From Bin52 sp965243345 (lineage in GTDB: Bacteria; Pseudomonadota; Alphaproteobacteria; Thalassobaculales; Thalassobaculaceae), in the NCBI GenBank assembly GCA_965243345.1, contig CBDEUR010000003.1, forward strand, positions 3,658,001-3,722,000: DNA of 64,000 bases, read 5' to 3'. The number at the start of each line of letters is the position of its first letter. Positions within the stretch are counted from its first letter, which is position 1. The translations under genes were made by a program, and so were the position numbers. A model generated the notes under the pieces. It saw only the letters and a list, made by a program, of their open reading frames with translations, did not search any database and was not told the origin of the DNA. Shown piece by piece: positions 46,732 through 56,146 of the stretch.

Positions 46732-47236
46732 TCTCGACGAAGTTGCAGGGCCGGAACCGGATATCGAGCTGGTTGCGCAGGATGCCGTCCCAGCCGTCGC
46801 GGCACGCGCCGGTCGAACCGGGAAGCGCAAACAGGTAGGTGCCGCCGGCAACTCCGGCGATCGCACGTGACTGGATGGTCGAGGTTCCGATCTTCTCGTA
46901 GCTGATCAAGCGGAACACCTCGCCAAACCCCTCGATTTCCTTCTCGAACACGGCCTTGAACGCCTCGGGCGTGACGTCGCGGCCAGTCACCCCGGTTCCG
47001 CCGGTCGAGATCACGGCGTCGATCCCTGGATCGGCGATCCAGAGCCGCAGCCGAGCAACGATCGCGTCGACCTGGTCGGGCACGATGACCCGGTCCGCCA
47101 GCCGGTGGCCGTCACCCTCGAGTCGCTCGACCAGGGTGTCGCCCGACCGGTCGGTTTCGAGCGTTCGGGTGTCCGAGACGGTCAGCACCGCGATGTTGAC
47201 CGGGACGAATTCCCGCGAGGCGTCAATTCCCGGCAT
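46685..47236 (-). CDS. moaB: Molybdenum cofactor biosynthesis protein B
   Basis: A 183-residue MoaB/MogA-fold protein: VNIAVLTVSDTRTLETDRSG at the start, VISTGGTGVTGRDVTPEA as the molybdopterin loop, and ALPGSTGACRDGWDGIL near the end. It adenylates molybdopterin before molybdenum insertion. The start at 47236 lies inside the 3' end of the lytic transglycosylase gene (14-bp overlap), so the two are co-transcribed. Confidence 0.9.
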   Translation of the reverse strand: MPGIDASREFVPVNIAVLTVSDTRTLETDRSGDTLVERLEGDGHRLADRVIVPDQVDAIVARLRLWIADPGIDAVISTGGTGVTGRDVTPEAFKAVFEKEIEGFGEVFRLISYEKIGTSTIQSRAIAGVAGGTYLFALPGSTGACRDGWDGILRNQLDIRFRPCNFVEIMPRLREHEHHGRGS

Positions 47237-49076
47237 GGGCAACTTCCCTGGCCGGCCGGTTCTCGACCGGGTGGTACTGCGGCCAGTGACCGGCCGCCAG
47301 GCGATCGAGCGCCGGCGTGGGTTCGCCGCGCTTGAGGCGGTACATCCACAGGTTGTGCAGCACATCCTCGACATACTGCCTCGTATCGCGCAGCGGTACC
47401 GACTCGATGAACAACAGCGGATCGTCCCGGTACTCGACCTCGCGCTTCCACTTGCGCAGGTTGCCGGGGCCGGCGTTGTACGCGGTCAGCAACTGGAAGA
47501 GGTTGCCGTTCGCCGTATGCTGGTCGAGCAGGTACCTGATGTAGCGGATCGCGATCTCGATGTTGAGCTCGGGATCGTACAGCGCCGAGGCCTTGACCCG
47601 GTCACGTGGCGCCGGTCCGCGCAACCGGTTGATGTAGGATGCCGTGCGCGGCATCAGTTGCATCAGCCCCCTGGCGCCGCGCGGACTGCGCGCGCGCGGA
47701 TCGAACCTGCTTTCAAGCCGCATGATCGCCTGTACCAGCGACCGGTCGATGCCGGTCCCCTGCGGCAGCGCCCATGGGGTATCGGGGAACAGGGCCGCAA
47801 AGTACCAGCGATCGCCCCTGGCGTGCAGGTGATGTGCCAGCTCCATCGCGAGGCGGGCCATTCCGTGCCGGGCGGCGATGGTCATGGCCGCACGCTTCAG
47901 CGGCATCGAAACCGCGTGAACCACGCGGCGGAATTCGGCTTCGGCCATCGCGTGGTCGCCGACCCTGAGCAGCGCCAGCCCCCGGCGTGCGCCGGGCAGC
48001 GCGTGCAGCTGTTCAAGCAGGACCGGGGTGACCGGCGGCAGCCGCCAGTCGAAGGTCTCATCGACCCCGAGCACGCGGCGCGCCAGCAGTCCGTGGAAGG
48101 TTTCCGGCGCCTGCGCCGCTTCCCGGAACCATCGCTCGGCTTCCCGGGGCTGCTCGAGCGCAAGCGCGGCACGCGCGGCCCAGAAGGCGCCGGCGGCCCG
48201 TTCGGACGGGGGGGCATATTCGCTCACGGCAAGCCTGGGGAACAGTTCCGCTGCCTCGTCGACCCGGCCGAGACGCCAGGCGGCGAGCCCTCCGGCCCAG
48301 GCTGCAACGGGAATGCTGCGGGCCGCCTGCCGGATGCTCCGCCGGGCAAGTTCGAGCGCCTTCTCGTCCTTGCCAAACACATAGTAGCCGTGCGCGATCC
48401 GTGCCCGCGCGAGCGCGAATTCCGTCGGATCGAGCACCTCCCCTGCCCGGTCGGTCGCGAGGATCCGGTAGGCGCCGGTGGGCCAGCCGCTGCGGATGCG
48501 GCTGTCCATCGTCGCCTTCAGCTGCCGTGCCTCGCGGCGCAATGCGCCCGAACGTGTCCGGGGCGAGCGGTAGCGCGGGATCACCGTGCCTTCGTGACCT
48601 GACCCGGACCAGGTGCGGGAACTGGGCCTTGGTGGCGATTTCCAGTCCGGGGGCTGGCGCCTGAGCGCCAGGCGGTAGATCCGCCTCGCCTGCGGGTGAT
48701 CGGCAAACGACCGCATCCAGAACAGCAGGTCGCGGTAGGTCGAGCGGTACCTGGTCGGGTGAAGGTATTTCTGCGCCCGCACGTGGCCAAGCAGCACGTC
48801 ATCGGACAGTCGCGCGACCAGCCCGTCGGCCTGCTTCCATTCGCCCCGTTCCTGGACGTCCCTGATCCGGCGGTACAGGGCCACGTCCTTCTCGTCCAGG
48901 AATTCGGAGAGCTGCTCGAGCGAGGCGGAAAGGTCCGGGGCCGCGCCGGATGTCTCCGGCTGCCCGGTCGTCGGTGCGGCCATGGTGTCGGGTGCGGTGG
49001 CGACTGCCAGCATCACACACATGGCCACGGCCATGCCGCGGCCAGCCTTGCACGGCCAGCCTTCGCGTTTTGCCAC
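47223..49076 (-). CDS. Soluble lytic murein transglycosylase (Slt70-like)
   Basis: A 617-residue exported protein with an N-terminal hydrophobic signal (MAVAMCVMLAVATAPDTMA), a long superhelical alpha region and a C-terminal SLT domain (about 440-570). Catalytic Glu455 is in IMRLESRFDP, followed by SPRGARGLMQLMP and LTAYNAGPGN. It cleaves glycan strands to 1,6-anhydro products in the periplasm. The upstream 430 bases hold its promoter. Confidence 0.88.
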   Translation of the reverse strand: MAKREGWPCKAGRGMAVAMCVMLAVATAPDTMAAPTTGQPETSGAAPDLSASLEQLSEFLDEKDVALYRRIRDVQERGEWKQADGLVARLSDDVLLGHVRAQKYLHPTRYRSTYRDLLFWMRSFADHPQARRIYRLALRRQPPDWKSPPRPSSRTWSGSGHEGTVIPRYRSPRTRSGALRREARQLKATMDSRIRSGWPTGAYRILATDRAGEVLDPTEFALARARIAHGYYVFGKDEKALELARRSIRQAARSIPVAAWAGGLAAWRLGRVDEAAELFPRLAVSEYAPPSERAAGAFWAARAALALEQPREAERWFREAAQAPETFHGLLARRVLGVDETFDWRLPPVTPVLLEQLHALPGARRGLALLRVGDHAMAEAEFRRVVHAVSMPLKRAAMTIAARHGMARLAMELAHHLHARGDRWYFAALFPDTPWALPQGTGIDRSLVQAIMRLESRFDPRARSPRGARGLMQLMPRTASYINRLRGPAPRDRVKASALYDPELNIEIAIRYIRYLLDQHTANGNLFQLLTAYNAGPGNLRKWKREVEYRDDPLLFIESVPLRDTRQYVEDVLHNLWMYRLKRGEPTPALDRLAAGHWPQYHPVENRPAREVAHAGN

Positions 49077-49505
49077 CTGATGCCCCCGGATATCTGTTAA
49101 TTCGTGCCGGTTTGGAAACGGACCCGGTGCTCAACGCACTTCACTCCGGCCCGGCTCGACCGTGTCTTTGGCATAAAGCTGTAGATCGGCCGCTGCATGA
49201 ATGCAAGCGGTGGCATGAAACGCCTTGGTCAATCACTGTATGATGTACGCATATAGATACTCGTTACACAAGGATTACAAGATGTAGACACCTGTGATGC
49301 CGAATCAACCCGAGTATTCGCGGCCGTGACCTGCGAAACACTGGCGCCGGACGGTCGGGACTCGCAATGCGATGCCGGGAGGAACGCCCGGTTCACCGGA
49401 CACGTCACCACCGCCGTCGAGCGGGATGGAGGTCGAGCCGGGGAGCAGCGAGTGACACGGGGCCCGAGCCTGACGCCCTGCCCGGTCGCGACACGGGTGA
49501 CCGGG
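49077..49505. other. Intergenic region upstream of the transglycosylase
   Basis: About 430 bases. The stretch 49170-49300 is AT-rich (TGTATGATGTACGCATATAG) and is the likely promoter area for the leftward transglycosylase/moaB unit. No gene was recognised. Confidence 0.45.
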
Positions 49506-50309
49506 TCAGTCCGGGAAATCCGCCATGGTCGGCATGCGGTAGCGGTCCCCGGGATCATCCCAGCCCTTCCAGACCGGTGCGCGTTTCTCGGCAAATGCCG
49601 CGCGCGATTCCATGCGGTCGGACAACGCGCCGTGCTGGTGCAGCGCCCTCGAGAGCTCCTGCTGGCGCGCGGTGAGGCCCGGGCGGACCTGGCGCATCAT
49701 GTGGACCGTGTTGACCCGCGCGGCCGGAGGCAGCGTCAGCAGGTGGCGCGCCATCTCGAGCGCGGTGGGCATCAGCTCGTCGGGTTCCACCAGCCGGTTC
49801 ACGAACCCGAGCTCGTAGAACCGCTGCGCGGTGAAACGGTAGCCGAGAGCCATTTCCATCGCCACCGGATAGGGCATGTTGGCAATGGCGCCGTGGTCAC
49901 AACCGCCCAGAAGCCAGCGCTTGACCTCGGAGACCTCGAACACCGCGTTGGTCGACGCCACCCTGAGATCGGTACGCTCGACCAGCATGAAGCCGCCGCC
50001 CATCGCGAAGCCGTTGACGGCTGCGATCACCGGTTTCTCCAGCTCGAGCGACATGAACGGGTCGTGCACCTCGATCTCGCCGCCGCCCGGTTCGCCGTCG
50101 GCGAGCGATTCCTTCATGTCCTCGCCGGCACAGAACCCGCGGCCGGTTCCGGTCAGGATGCCGACCTCGAATTCCGCGCTGGTCCGGAAGTCGGTCCAGA
50201 TCCGCGCCATCTCCTGGCGGAGTTCGCGGTTCATGGCGTTGAGACGCTCGGGCCGGTTCAACCTGACCACCAGGACCTGGCCGTGCTCTTCGGTTTCGAC
50301 AACTGCCAT
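49506..50309 (-). CDS. Enoyl-CoA hydratase/isomerase family protein
   Basis: A 267-residue crotonase-fold protein. GRGFCAGEDMKES and NGFAMGGGFMLVERTDLR are the oxyanion-hole segments, and FEVSEVKRWLLGGCDHGAI is the region of the catalytic acids. GGAGGAAC stands just before the ATG at 50309. It is last in a four-gene leftward operon for a CoA-activated substrate. Confidence 0.86.
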   Translation of the reverse strand: MAVVETEEHGQVLVVRLNRPERLNAMNRELRQEMARIWTDFRTSAEFEVGILTGTGRGFCAGEDMKESLADGEPGGGEIEVHDPFMSLELEKPVIAAVNGFAMGGGFMLVERTDLRVASTNAVFEVSEVKRWLLGGCDHGAIANMPYPVAMEMALGYRFTAQRFYELGFVNRLVEPDELMPTALEMARHLLTLPPAARVNTVHMMRQVRPGLTARQQELSRALHQHGALSDRMESRAAFAEKRAPVWKGWDDPGDRYRMPTMADFPD

Positions 50310-50349
50310 CTGTTCCTCCGGGTTTGCGAATGTCGGGCAGGAAGCCGGT

Positions 50350-51597
50350 TCAGGCCCCGGTGGCGCCACCGGGCCCCGGGTCGCTGACGAGGACGCCGGA
50401 GGCCTGCAGCGCCGCGATCGCGTCGGCATCCATGCCCAGCAGGTCCGACAGGATTTCCTCGTTGTGCTCGCCGAGCCTGGGCGCGCGCGCGGATGCGTCG
50501 GGCCGCCATGCGGAGAACCGCGCCGGGATCGCCGGGACGGGAAAGGTGCCGATGTCGGGATCATCGACCTCGCGGATGGTGCCGCGCTCGCGCATGTGCG
50601 GGTGGGCGATCACCTCGTCGAGCTCGAGCACCGGGGCGCAGGGAACCCGTTCGGCCGCAAGCGCCGCCAGTACCGAGTCACGATCGCCGAGCCCCGCCAT
50701 CCAGTCCTCGATGATCGCCTTCAGTTCCTCCCGGTTGGCACGGCGATCGCGCGGCGACCTGAACCGGGGATCGTCGGCAAGCTCCGGCCGGCCCATCGCG
50801 GCCAGGATGCGCGACCACTGGTACGGCATCACCATGATTGAGACGAACCTGCCGTCGCCGGTCCGGAACACCCCGGTCGGGCCCCCGTTCGGGTGCTGGG
50901 AACCCGATCTCGGGAACTTCGCCCCGGCCCCGCGCAGACCGATCCGGGGGATCAGGTCCTCGTGCATGTGCACGTAGGTATCGATCAGCGAGCAGTCGAT
51001 GTACTGCCCCTCGCCGGTCTTCGCCGCATGCAGCAGCGCGAACCCCACCGCCATGGCGGCTGCAAGACCGGTGGCGCTGTCGCCGATGGCAACCGGAACC
51101 ATCGCCGGGCTGCGGTCAGCCTCGCCGATCGAGGCCGTGATGCCGGCATAGGCCGATCCCATGTAGTCGAAACCCGGCTGGTCGGCGAGCGGGCCGGTCT
51201 GGCCCGCCATGGAGATCGAGCACATCACAATACGCGGGTTCAGGTCCCTGACCGCCTCGTATGCCAGCCCCATGCGGGCCAGCACCCCCGGGGCGAAGTT
51301 CTCGACTACAACGTCGGCCCGGCGCACCAGGTCGTGCAGGATCGCCTGGCCCCGCGGGTCCTTCAGGTCGAGCGCCAGGCTGCGCTTGCCGAGGTTGTGC
51401 TGGACGAAATAGGTGCTCTGGGTGCTCCGTTCGTACCCCGGCCGGCGTGACCTCAGCCCGGACCGCCGCCCGTGGTCACCGGCGGGCGCGAGCTCGACCT
51501 TGATCACGTCCGCACCGAGTTCCGCCATGATCTTCGTTGCGGTCGGGCCGGCCACGAACTGGGTAAGGTCGAGGACGCGGAAGTCTGTGAGCATCAT
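50350..51597 (-). CDS. CaiB/BaiF family (class III) CoA-transferase
   Basis: A 415-residue family III CoA-transferase: FRVLDLTQFVAGPTATKIMAELGADVIKVE opens the fold, DLKDPRGQAIL and LVRRADVVVENFAPGVLARMG are typical. It moves CoA between carboxylic acids through a covalent Asp intermediate. The start is at one of two consecutive ATGs (51597 or 51594). It is third in the operon, 31 bp after the DsbA-like gene. Confidence 0.87.
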   Translation of the reverse strand: MMLTDFRVLDLTQFVAGPTATKIMAELGADVIKVELAPAGDHGRRSGLRSRRPGYERSTQSTYFVQHNLGKRSLALDLKDPRGQAILHDLVRRADVVVENFAPGVLARMGLAYEAVRDLNPRIVMCSISMAGQTGPLADQPGFDYMGSAYAGITASIGEADRSPAMVPVAIGDSATGLAAAMAVGFALLHAAKTGEGQYIDCSLIDTYVHMHEDLIPRIGLRGAGAKFPRSGSQHPNGGPTGVFRTGDGRFVSIMVMPYQWSRILAAMGRPELADDPRFRSPRDRRANREELKAIIEDWMAGLGDRDSVLAALAAERVPCAPVLELDEVIAHPHMRERGTIREVDDPDIGTFPVPAIPARFSAWRPDASARAPRLGEHNEEILSDLLGMDADAIAALQASGVLVSDPGPGGATGA

Positions 51598-51628
51598 GAG
51601 TGCGGCCCCTGGCGCCCCTGCCGGCGGA

Positions 51629-52228
51629 TCAGGCCCGGGCCAGCCCGGCTTCGGCGAGCCGTTCCTCGAGCAGCCAGAGCCGGTCATGGCCCCAGAACTG
51701 CTCGCCGTTGAAGACGAACAGCGGCACGCCGAAGATGTTGTCGGTAACCGCCTCTTCCTGGATCGCCTCGTACTGCGCCATGCCCTCGCCCTCGAGGAAC
51801 GTCCGGTACCCGTCACCGGACAGGCCCATGCCGTCCAGCACGACGGCGATGGCATCCGGCTCGTCGGCCGCGAGTTCGCGGCGGAAGAACCCCTCGAACA
51901 CCAGGCCACCGTATTCCCGGAACCGGCCGTGCCTGTCGGCAAACAGCCCTCCGACCAGGGCCGGGGTGGTGTCGAACACCTTCAGCGGGCCCCGCAGCAT
52001 CAGTCCACCGCGCCGGTTGGCGTTGCGCCGTGCGTCCATGTAGGAGTAGCGCACCTTCCATTCCGAGTAGACGCTGCGCTGTCCCCGGCCCTTGATCCTG
52101 AGCTGGAACGGCTTCCACGCGATGGTGATGTCGAAACGTTCCTCGAGTTCATACGCCGGATCGAACGCCAGGAACGCGTAGGGGCTCTTGAAGTCGGTGT
52201 ACATCTTGACTTCGCCGGTCTCGGCCAT
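51629..52228 (-). CDS. DsbA-fold 2-hydroxychromene-2-carboxylate isomerase-like protein
   Basis: A 199-residue protein of the GST-kappa/HCCA isomerase type: MYTDFKSPYAFLAFDPAYELE at the N-terminus, with Ser where DsbA has its first Cys, an all-helix insert, and FGVPLFVFNGEQFWGHDRLWLLEERL at the end. Such enzymes use glutathione for isomerisation of aromatic breakdown products. Its presence suggests an aromatic substrate for the operon. Confidence 0.8.
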   Translation of the reverse strand: MAETGEVKMYTDFKSPYAFLAFDPAYELEERFDITIAWKPFQLRIKGRGQRSVYSEWKVRYSYMDARRNANRRGGLMLRGPLKVFDTTPALVGGLFADRHGRFREYGGLVFEGFFRRELAADEPDAIAVVLDGMGLSGDGYRTFLEGEGMAQYEAIQEEAVTDNIFGVPLFVFNGEQFWGHDRLWLLEERLAEAGLARA

Positions 52229-52271
52229 GTCCGTCTGTATCCTTCGGGCGGGTCGAACGGGATCGTGCCGG

Positions 52272-52781
52272 TCAGTCGCCGGCGACCATGTAGGCATCCC
52301 GGGCAACGCCGTCCATGTTGCGCCCCTCGATGCGGATGAGGCGGGTCTCCGCCTCGCGGTGCGGGGAATGCAGGTCGCCGATCCGGTAGGCCCTCGCCAT
52401 CCCGGGCTCGAGATCGTAGCTGCGAACCGCCTTGACCAGCCCGGGCTCGTCGCCCGACGGCCGGCGGACACATTCCCAGTCGGTCATGGTGGTCCGGCCC
52501 GTGGCCTGGCCGTAGATCGCCCAGTTCGGACCGTGGTCATGCGGGGGACTGCTGCGCGCCCCGGTGTGAACATGCGCGAGGATGCAGAAACCGAGTTCGG
52601 GATCCTCGTAGAGCACCTGGCGCGGCGAGGAATTGGCCGGGCCGAGATGGGTCTCGACGAACCGATCGTCCCGGCACGCTTGCTCGACGAAGACGCGCAC
52701 CTGTTCGAGGCCACCGGGCCCATCGTCCTCGAGCAGCGCCGCGCGGCAATCGGCGGCAAACTGTTCCAGCGTGTACGACAT
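52272..52781 (-). CDS. Cysteine dioxygenase-like cupin protein
   Basis: A 169-residue cupin, first gene of the leftward operon. It begins MSYTLEQFAADCRAALLED, close to the gene at 10846, and has the metal-binding SSPPHDHGPNWAIYG with a later His in GDLHSPHREAE. It may dioxygenate a thiol or a related substrate. The start at 52781 is chosen by comparison with that relative; an upstream start at 52817 is possible. Confidence 0.72.
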   Translation of the reverse strand: MSYTLEQFAADCRAALLEDDGPGGLEQVRVFVEQACRDDRFVETHLGPANSSPRQVLYEDPELGFCILAHVHTGARSSPPHDHGPNWAIYGQATGRTTMTDWECVRRPSGDEPGLVKAVRSYDLEPGMARAYRIGDLHSPHREAETRLIRIEGRNMDGVARDAYMVAGD

Positions 52782-52838
52782 GACGGCAATCTCCGCACGA
52801 AAATGACGGCCCGACACTATCAGCGGACCGCGGGTTGC

Positions 52839-53297
52839 TCAACGCGCCTGCGCGTTCCGGTGCGGAATCCAGCGCGGAACCGTTTCGCACCAGGCCTCGA
52901 AGGCAGCGCCCGAACGCGCAGCACCGGCGGGCTCGGCGGCAAACCTGAGCAGGCAGTCCGCGACCACGAACAGCACCACGCCATAGGCGATAATCGGCGG
53001 CCAGTCGTAGAGCAGGTACTGCGAGAAGATGGCGACCAGGGCCCCCAGCCAGACCGGGTTGCGGACCCGCCGGCACAGGCCCGTCGGCTCCCGCCCGTCG
53101 CGCGGCGGACGGGAGAACAGGCCGATGGCCATCACCAACACCCCGGCGGCAAAGGGAACGAGCCCCGCCATCCTGATCCAGGAGTCCGTCATCGAGCCCA
53201 GGAAGTCGAAACGGGCCCCGACCAGGAACACCGGCACCAGGAACACCAGCGCGGTGCAGCAGGCGAAGGTGAGAAGGATGTTCCCGAACACCGGCAT
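52839..53297 (-). CDS. Isoprenylcysteine methyltransferase-like (ICMT/PEMT) membrane protein
   Basis: A 152-residue integral membrane protein with four or five helices. The C-terminal part RVRNPVWLGALVAIFSQYLL and FEAWCETVPRWIP resembles the AdoMet-binding ends of ICMT/phospholipid methyltransferases. The acceptor is unknown. It is 58 bp upstream of the cupin operon on the same strand and divergent from the IlvD gene. Confidence 0.72.
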   Translation of the reverse strand: MPVFGNILLTFACCTALVFLVPVFLVGARFDFLGSMTDSWIRMAGLVPFAAGVLVMAIGLFSRPPRDGREPTGLCRRVRNPVWLGALVAIFSQYLLYDWPPIIAYGVVLFVVADCLLRFAAEPAGAARSGAAFEAWCETVPRWIPHRNAQAR

Positions 53298-53373
53298 CAG
53301 GATATGCTCCGGCCCGCCGAACCGCGTGAGGGCGCGGGAGCATAGCGGCTGGCTCGAGGGAGATCAAAGCGTC

Positions 53374-55080
53374 ATGGCCGAGAGAAGAAGCGGACTGGCC
53401 CGGGGCCTGACCAACTACGGCGACATGGACTTCAGCCTGTACCTGCGCCGGGCCAACGCGGCGTCGATGGGTTACGGCCGCAGAACGCTCGACCGGCCGG
53501 TGGTCGGCATCGCCGATACCACCAGCGGCTACAACAACTGCCACCGCCACGTGCCCGAACTGGTCGAGGCGGCCAGCCGCGGCGTGCTTGCCGCAGGCGG
53601 ACTTCCGATGGTGTTTCCGACCATCTCGCTCGGCGAGTCGTTCCTGAGCCCGACGTCGATGATGTTCCGCAACCTGATGAGCATGGACACCGAGGAAATG
53701 CTGGCCGCCCAGCCCATGGACGCAGCCGTGCTCATCGGCGGGTGCGACAAGACCCTGCCCGCGCAGCTGATGGGGGCCGCGAATGCCGACGTCCCGGTGA
53801 TCTCGCTGATTGTCGGCTCGCAGCTCACCGGCCACTCCGAGGGCGAAAGGCTGGGGGCGTGCACCGACTGCCGCCGGTTCTGGGCCCGGTACCGGGCCGG
53901 CGAGGTCGACCGCGAGGGTATCGCGCGCATCGAGGAACGGCTGGTGACCACGGCGGGAACCTGCGCGGTGATGGGCACGGCCAGCACCATGGCCTGTCTC
54001 GTCGAGACCCTGGGCATGGCGTTACCGGGCACCGCCGCCATTCCGGCGGTCCATGCCGACCGTCTGCGCGCCGCCGAGGCTTCGGGCGAACGCGCGGTCG
54101 CGATTGCGTCCGGCGAACTGGTGCCACGCCGGATCATCACCCGCGATGCGGTGGAGAATGCGCTTCGGGTCCTGCTCGCCATCGGGGGGTCGACCAATGC
54201 CATCCTGCACCTGACCGCGATCGCCGGGCGCCTCGGCATTGCCGTTCCGCTCGACTGGCTGAACGAGCTCTCCGACACCACGCCGGTGCTGATCAATCTC
54301 AAGCCCACCGGCGAACACTACATGGAGGACCTGTTCAGGGCCGGCGGGCTCGGACCGGTGCTGCGTGAACTGTGCCCGCTGCTCAACCTCGCCTGCGTGA
54401 ACGTCGCGGGACAGACGCTGGAGGAACGGCTGGCGGCGGAACCCGGCTGGGTCGACCGCGACGTGGTTCGCCCGTTCGCCGACCCGGTTCAGCCGGTGGG
54501 CGGGCTGGTTGCGCTGTTCGGCTCGCTTGCGCCCGGCGGAGCGATCCTGAAGCGTTCGGCAGCCGACCCCGCGCTGTTCGAGACCGAGGCCCGCGCCGTG
54601 GTGTTCTCCTCGCTCGAGGACCTGTCGGCCCGCATCGACGACCCCGACCTCGACGTTGGCGCCAACGACATCCTGGTGCTGCAGAATGCCGGACCCGCGA
54701 GCGCATCGGCCATGCCGGAGGCGGGCTACCTGCCCATTCCGCGCAGGCTGGCCGCCGCCGGGGTGACCGACATGGTCCGGATCTCGGATGCGCGCATGAG
54801 CGGGACCGCCTACGGGACCATCGTGCTGCACGTGACACCGGACGCCGCCTCGGGCGGACCGCTCGGCCTGGTTCGGACCGGGGACAGGATCGCGCTCAGC
54901 GTCGCACGGCGCCGGCTCGACCTTCTGGTGGCCCCGGACGTCCTGGAACGGCGCCGGGCCGACGCCGCTCCCTCGCGCCCGGCCCCCGCCCGCGGGTACC
55001 GCAAGCTCTATCACGACAGCATCCTGCAGGCCGATGCCGGCTGCGACTTCACCTTCCTGCGCCACCCGTCGCCCGAGTGA
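53374..55080 (+). CDS. IlvD/Edd family dehydratase (sugar-acid or dihydroxy-acid)
   Basis: A 568-residue iron-sulfur dehydratase. GGCDKTLPAQLMGAAN and TTAGTCAVMGTASTMA supply cluster cysteines; the C-terminal SDARMSGTAYGTIVLHV has the catalytic Ser. It removes water from 2,3-dihydroxy acids or aldonic acids. The KPTG-HYMEDL block and the position away from ilv genes favour the aldonic-acid branch (arabonate/xylonate type), though this is inference. Confidence 0.85.
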   Translation: MAERRSGLARGLTNYGDMDFSLYLRRANAASMGYGRRTLDRPVVGIADTTSGYNNCHRHVPELVEAASRGVLAAGGLPMVFPTISLGESFLSPTSMMFRNLMSMDTEEMLAAQPMDAAVLIGGCDKTLPAQLMGAANADVPVISLIVGSQLTGHSEGERLGACTDCRRFWARYRAGEVDREGIARIEERLVTTAGTCAVMGTASTMACLVETLGMALPGTAAIPAVHADRLRAAEASGERAVAIASGELVPRRIITRDAVENALRVLLAIGGSTNAILHLTAIAGRLGIAVPLDWLNELSDTTPVLINLKPTGEHYMEDLFRAGGLGPVLRELCPLLNLACVNVAGQTLEERLAAEPGWVDRDVVRPFADPVQPVGGLVALFGSLAPGGAILKRSAADPALFETEARAVVFSSLEDLSARIDDPDLDVGANDILVLQNAGPASASAMPEAGYLPIPRRLAAAGVTDMVRISDARMSGTAYGTIVLHVTPDAASGGPLGLVRTGDRIALSVARRRLDLLVAPDVLERRRADAAPSRPAPARGYRKLYHDSILQADAGCDFTFLRHPSPE

Positions 55081-55175
55081 CCGGTGGTCCCTCGCCGCGG
55101 CTCACGCAGGAAGCGGTGGCCCGCACCGGCAGGCCAGCTGTCCGCGGACCGGGCGGCTCGACCTGCCGGTTCCCG

Positions 55176-55673
55176 TCACCACACCCGACGTACGCCGAAA
55201 CCGTCGAACACCGGGTCGACCGAGACCACCGGGAGGTCGCGCACGAGAGCCTGGGCCGCGAGCACCCTGTCGAACGGATCGCGGTGGGGGCCAGGCAAAC
55301 GTCCCGCACGTTCGGCATCGGCGATGCCGATCTCCAGCTCCGCGAAACCCTGCCGCGCGATATGCCCCGCCACATCGAGCGCGATCACCTCGCACCCCGG
55401 CAGTTTTCCGATCCGGAACCTGGTGGCGATCTCCCAGGCGGACGCCGCACTGACCACGATGTCGTTCGATTCGTCCGTGATCGCGTCCCGCGCCGCGCAT
55501 GAAAGCCGGTCACTGTCGGCGAGCCACCACAGAAACGCGTGGGTGTCCAGCAGAAGTCTCTTCGCGGCATACGCGCGATGGTGCTGCCATCCTGCGTCTT
55601 GGCGACGCAGCGAATCCACGTTTGTATCGATGGAGGGTTCTTCGCCATGCTCGATTGGGGCGCCTGCCAGCAC
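55176..55673 (-). CDS. PIN-domain protein, VapC-like, without visible antitoxin
   Basis: The conserved domain begins at RLLLDTHAFLWWLADSDRL (about 55560) and has the acidic set of PIN nucleases: Asp in LLLDTHA, Glu in SAWEIATRF, Asp in DPFDRVLAAQAL and Asp in VVSVD. VapC toxins cut RNA and are checked by a VapB/Phd partner. No antitoxin gene lies upstream. In frame there is no ATG at the expected start; an ATG 8 bases before is one base out of frame, so the gene may carry a frameshift. The listed start (GTG 55673) is only the open frame limit. Confidence 0.7.
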   Translation of the reverse strand: MLAGAPIEHGEEPSIDTNVDSLRRQDAGWQHHRAYAAKRLLLDTHAFLWWLADSDRLSCAARDAITDESNDIVVSAASAWEIATRFRIGKLPGCEVIALDVAGHIARQGFAELEIGIADAERAGRLPGPHRDPFDRVLAAQALVRDLPVVSVDPVFDGFGVRRVW

Positions 55674-56114
55674 ATGCTCCAGACTGTTACGAGCCTAGCC
55701 GAGGAAATCGACGCCCTCGGTCACGAGAGCGGCACGCACCGCATCCTCATTCCGGCACAAATCTCCGGCGCGCCCCAACCAATCGGGCGTCTCGACGCCA
55801 ATTACCGCACGCCGTTACGTCCGTCGCAGGGGAGAGGCGTAGCGATTTGCCCGATTGGACAATCATGGGCATGGGCACCGATCCGAGCTCACGCTCCGAC
55901 GTTGAACCCCCACGCACGAGGGTACCCGCTTGCACATTCCATGCGAATGCCATGAACCAGTCAGCCCTACCGGTACAACCTAGGGCTGGATCATGCGTGG
56001 TGATTGGTGAGTCCAGGGGTCGGGCATCTCCAGGCGATGATATTGCGCATGGCAGATCTGCTCGAAACAGGGTCCGATATCGTGTTATCAGGCGGATGGG
56101 CCTGATAATCACCG
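55674..56114. other. Unassigned region left of the cassette array
   Basis: About 440 bases with no recognised gene. At 56085-56108 is a 9-base perfect hairpin (TTATCAGGC and GCCTGATAA around GGATGG) without a T-run, ending just before the first cassette junction at 56115. Confidence 0.45.
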
Positions 56115-56146
56115 GTTAGGCGTCTTCATCTCCAGGGTGAATCACT

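Noticed and set aside
55970..56121. Possible third attC upstream of the TIR cassette
   Set aside because: GTTAGGC is present on the right, but the best inverse core (GTACAAC near 55975) has a mismatch and the inner arms do not pair in the required order.
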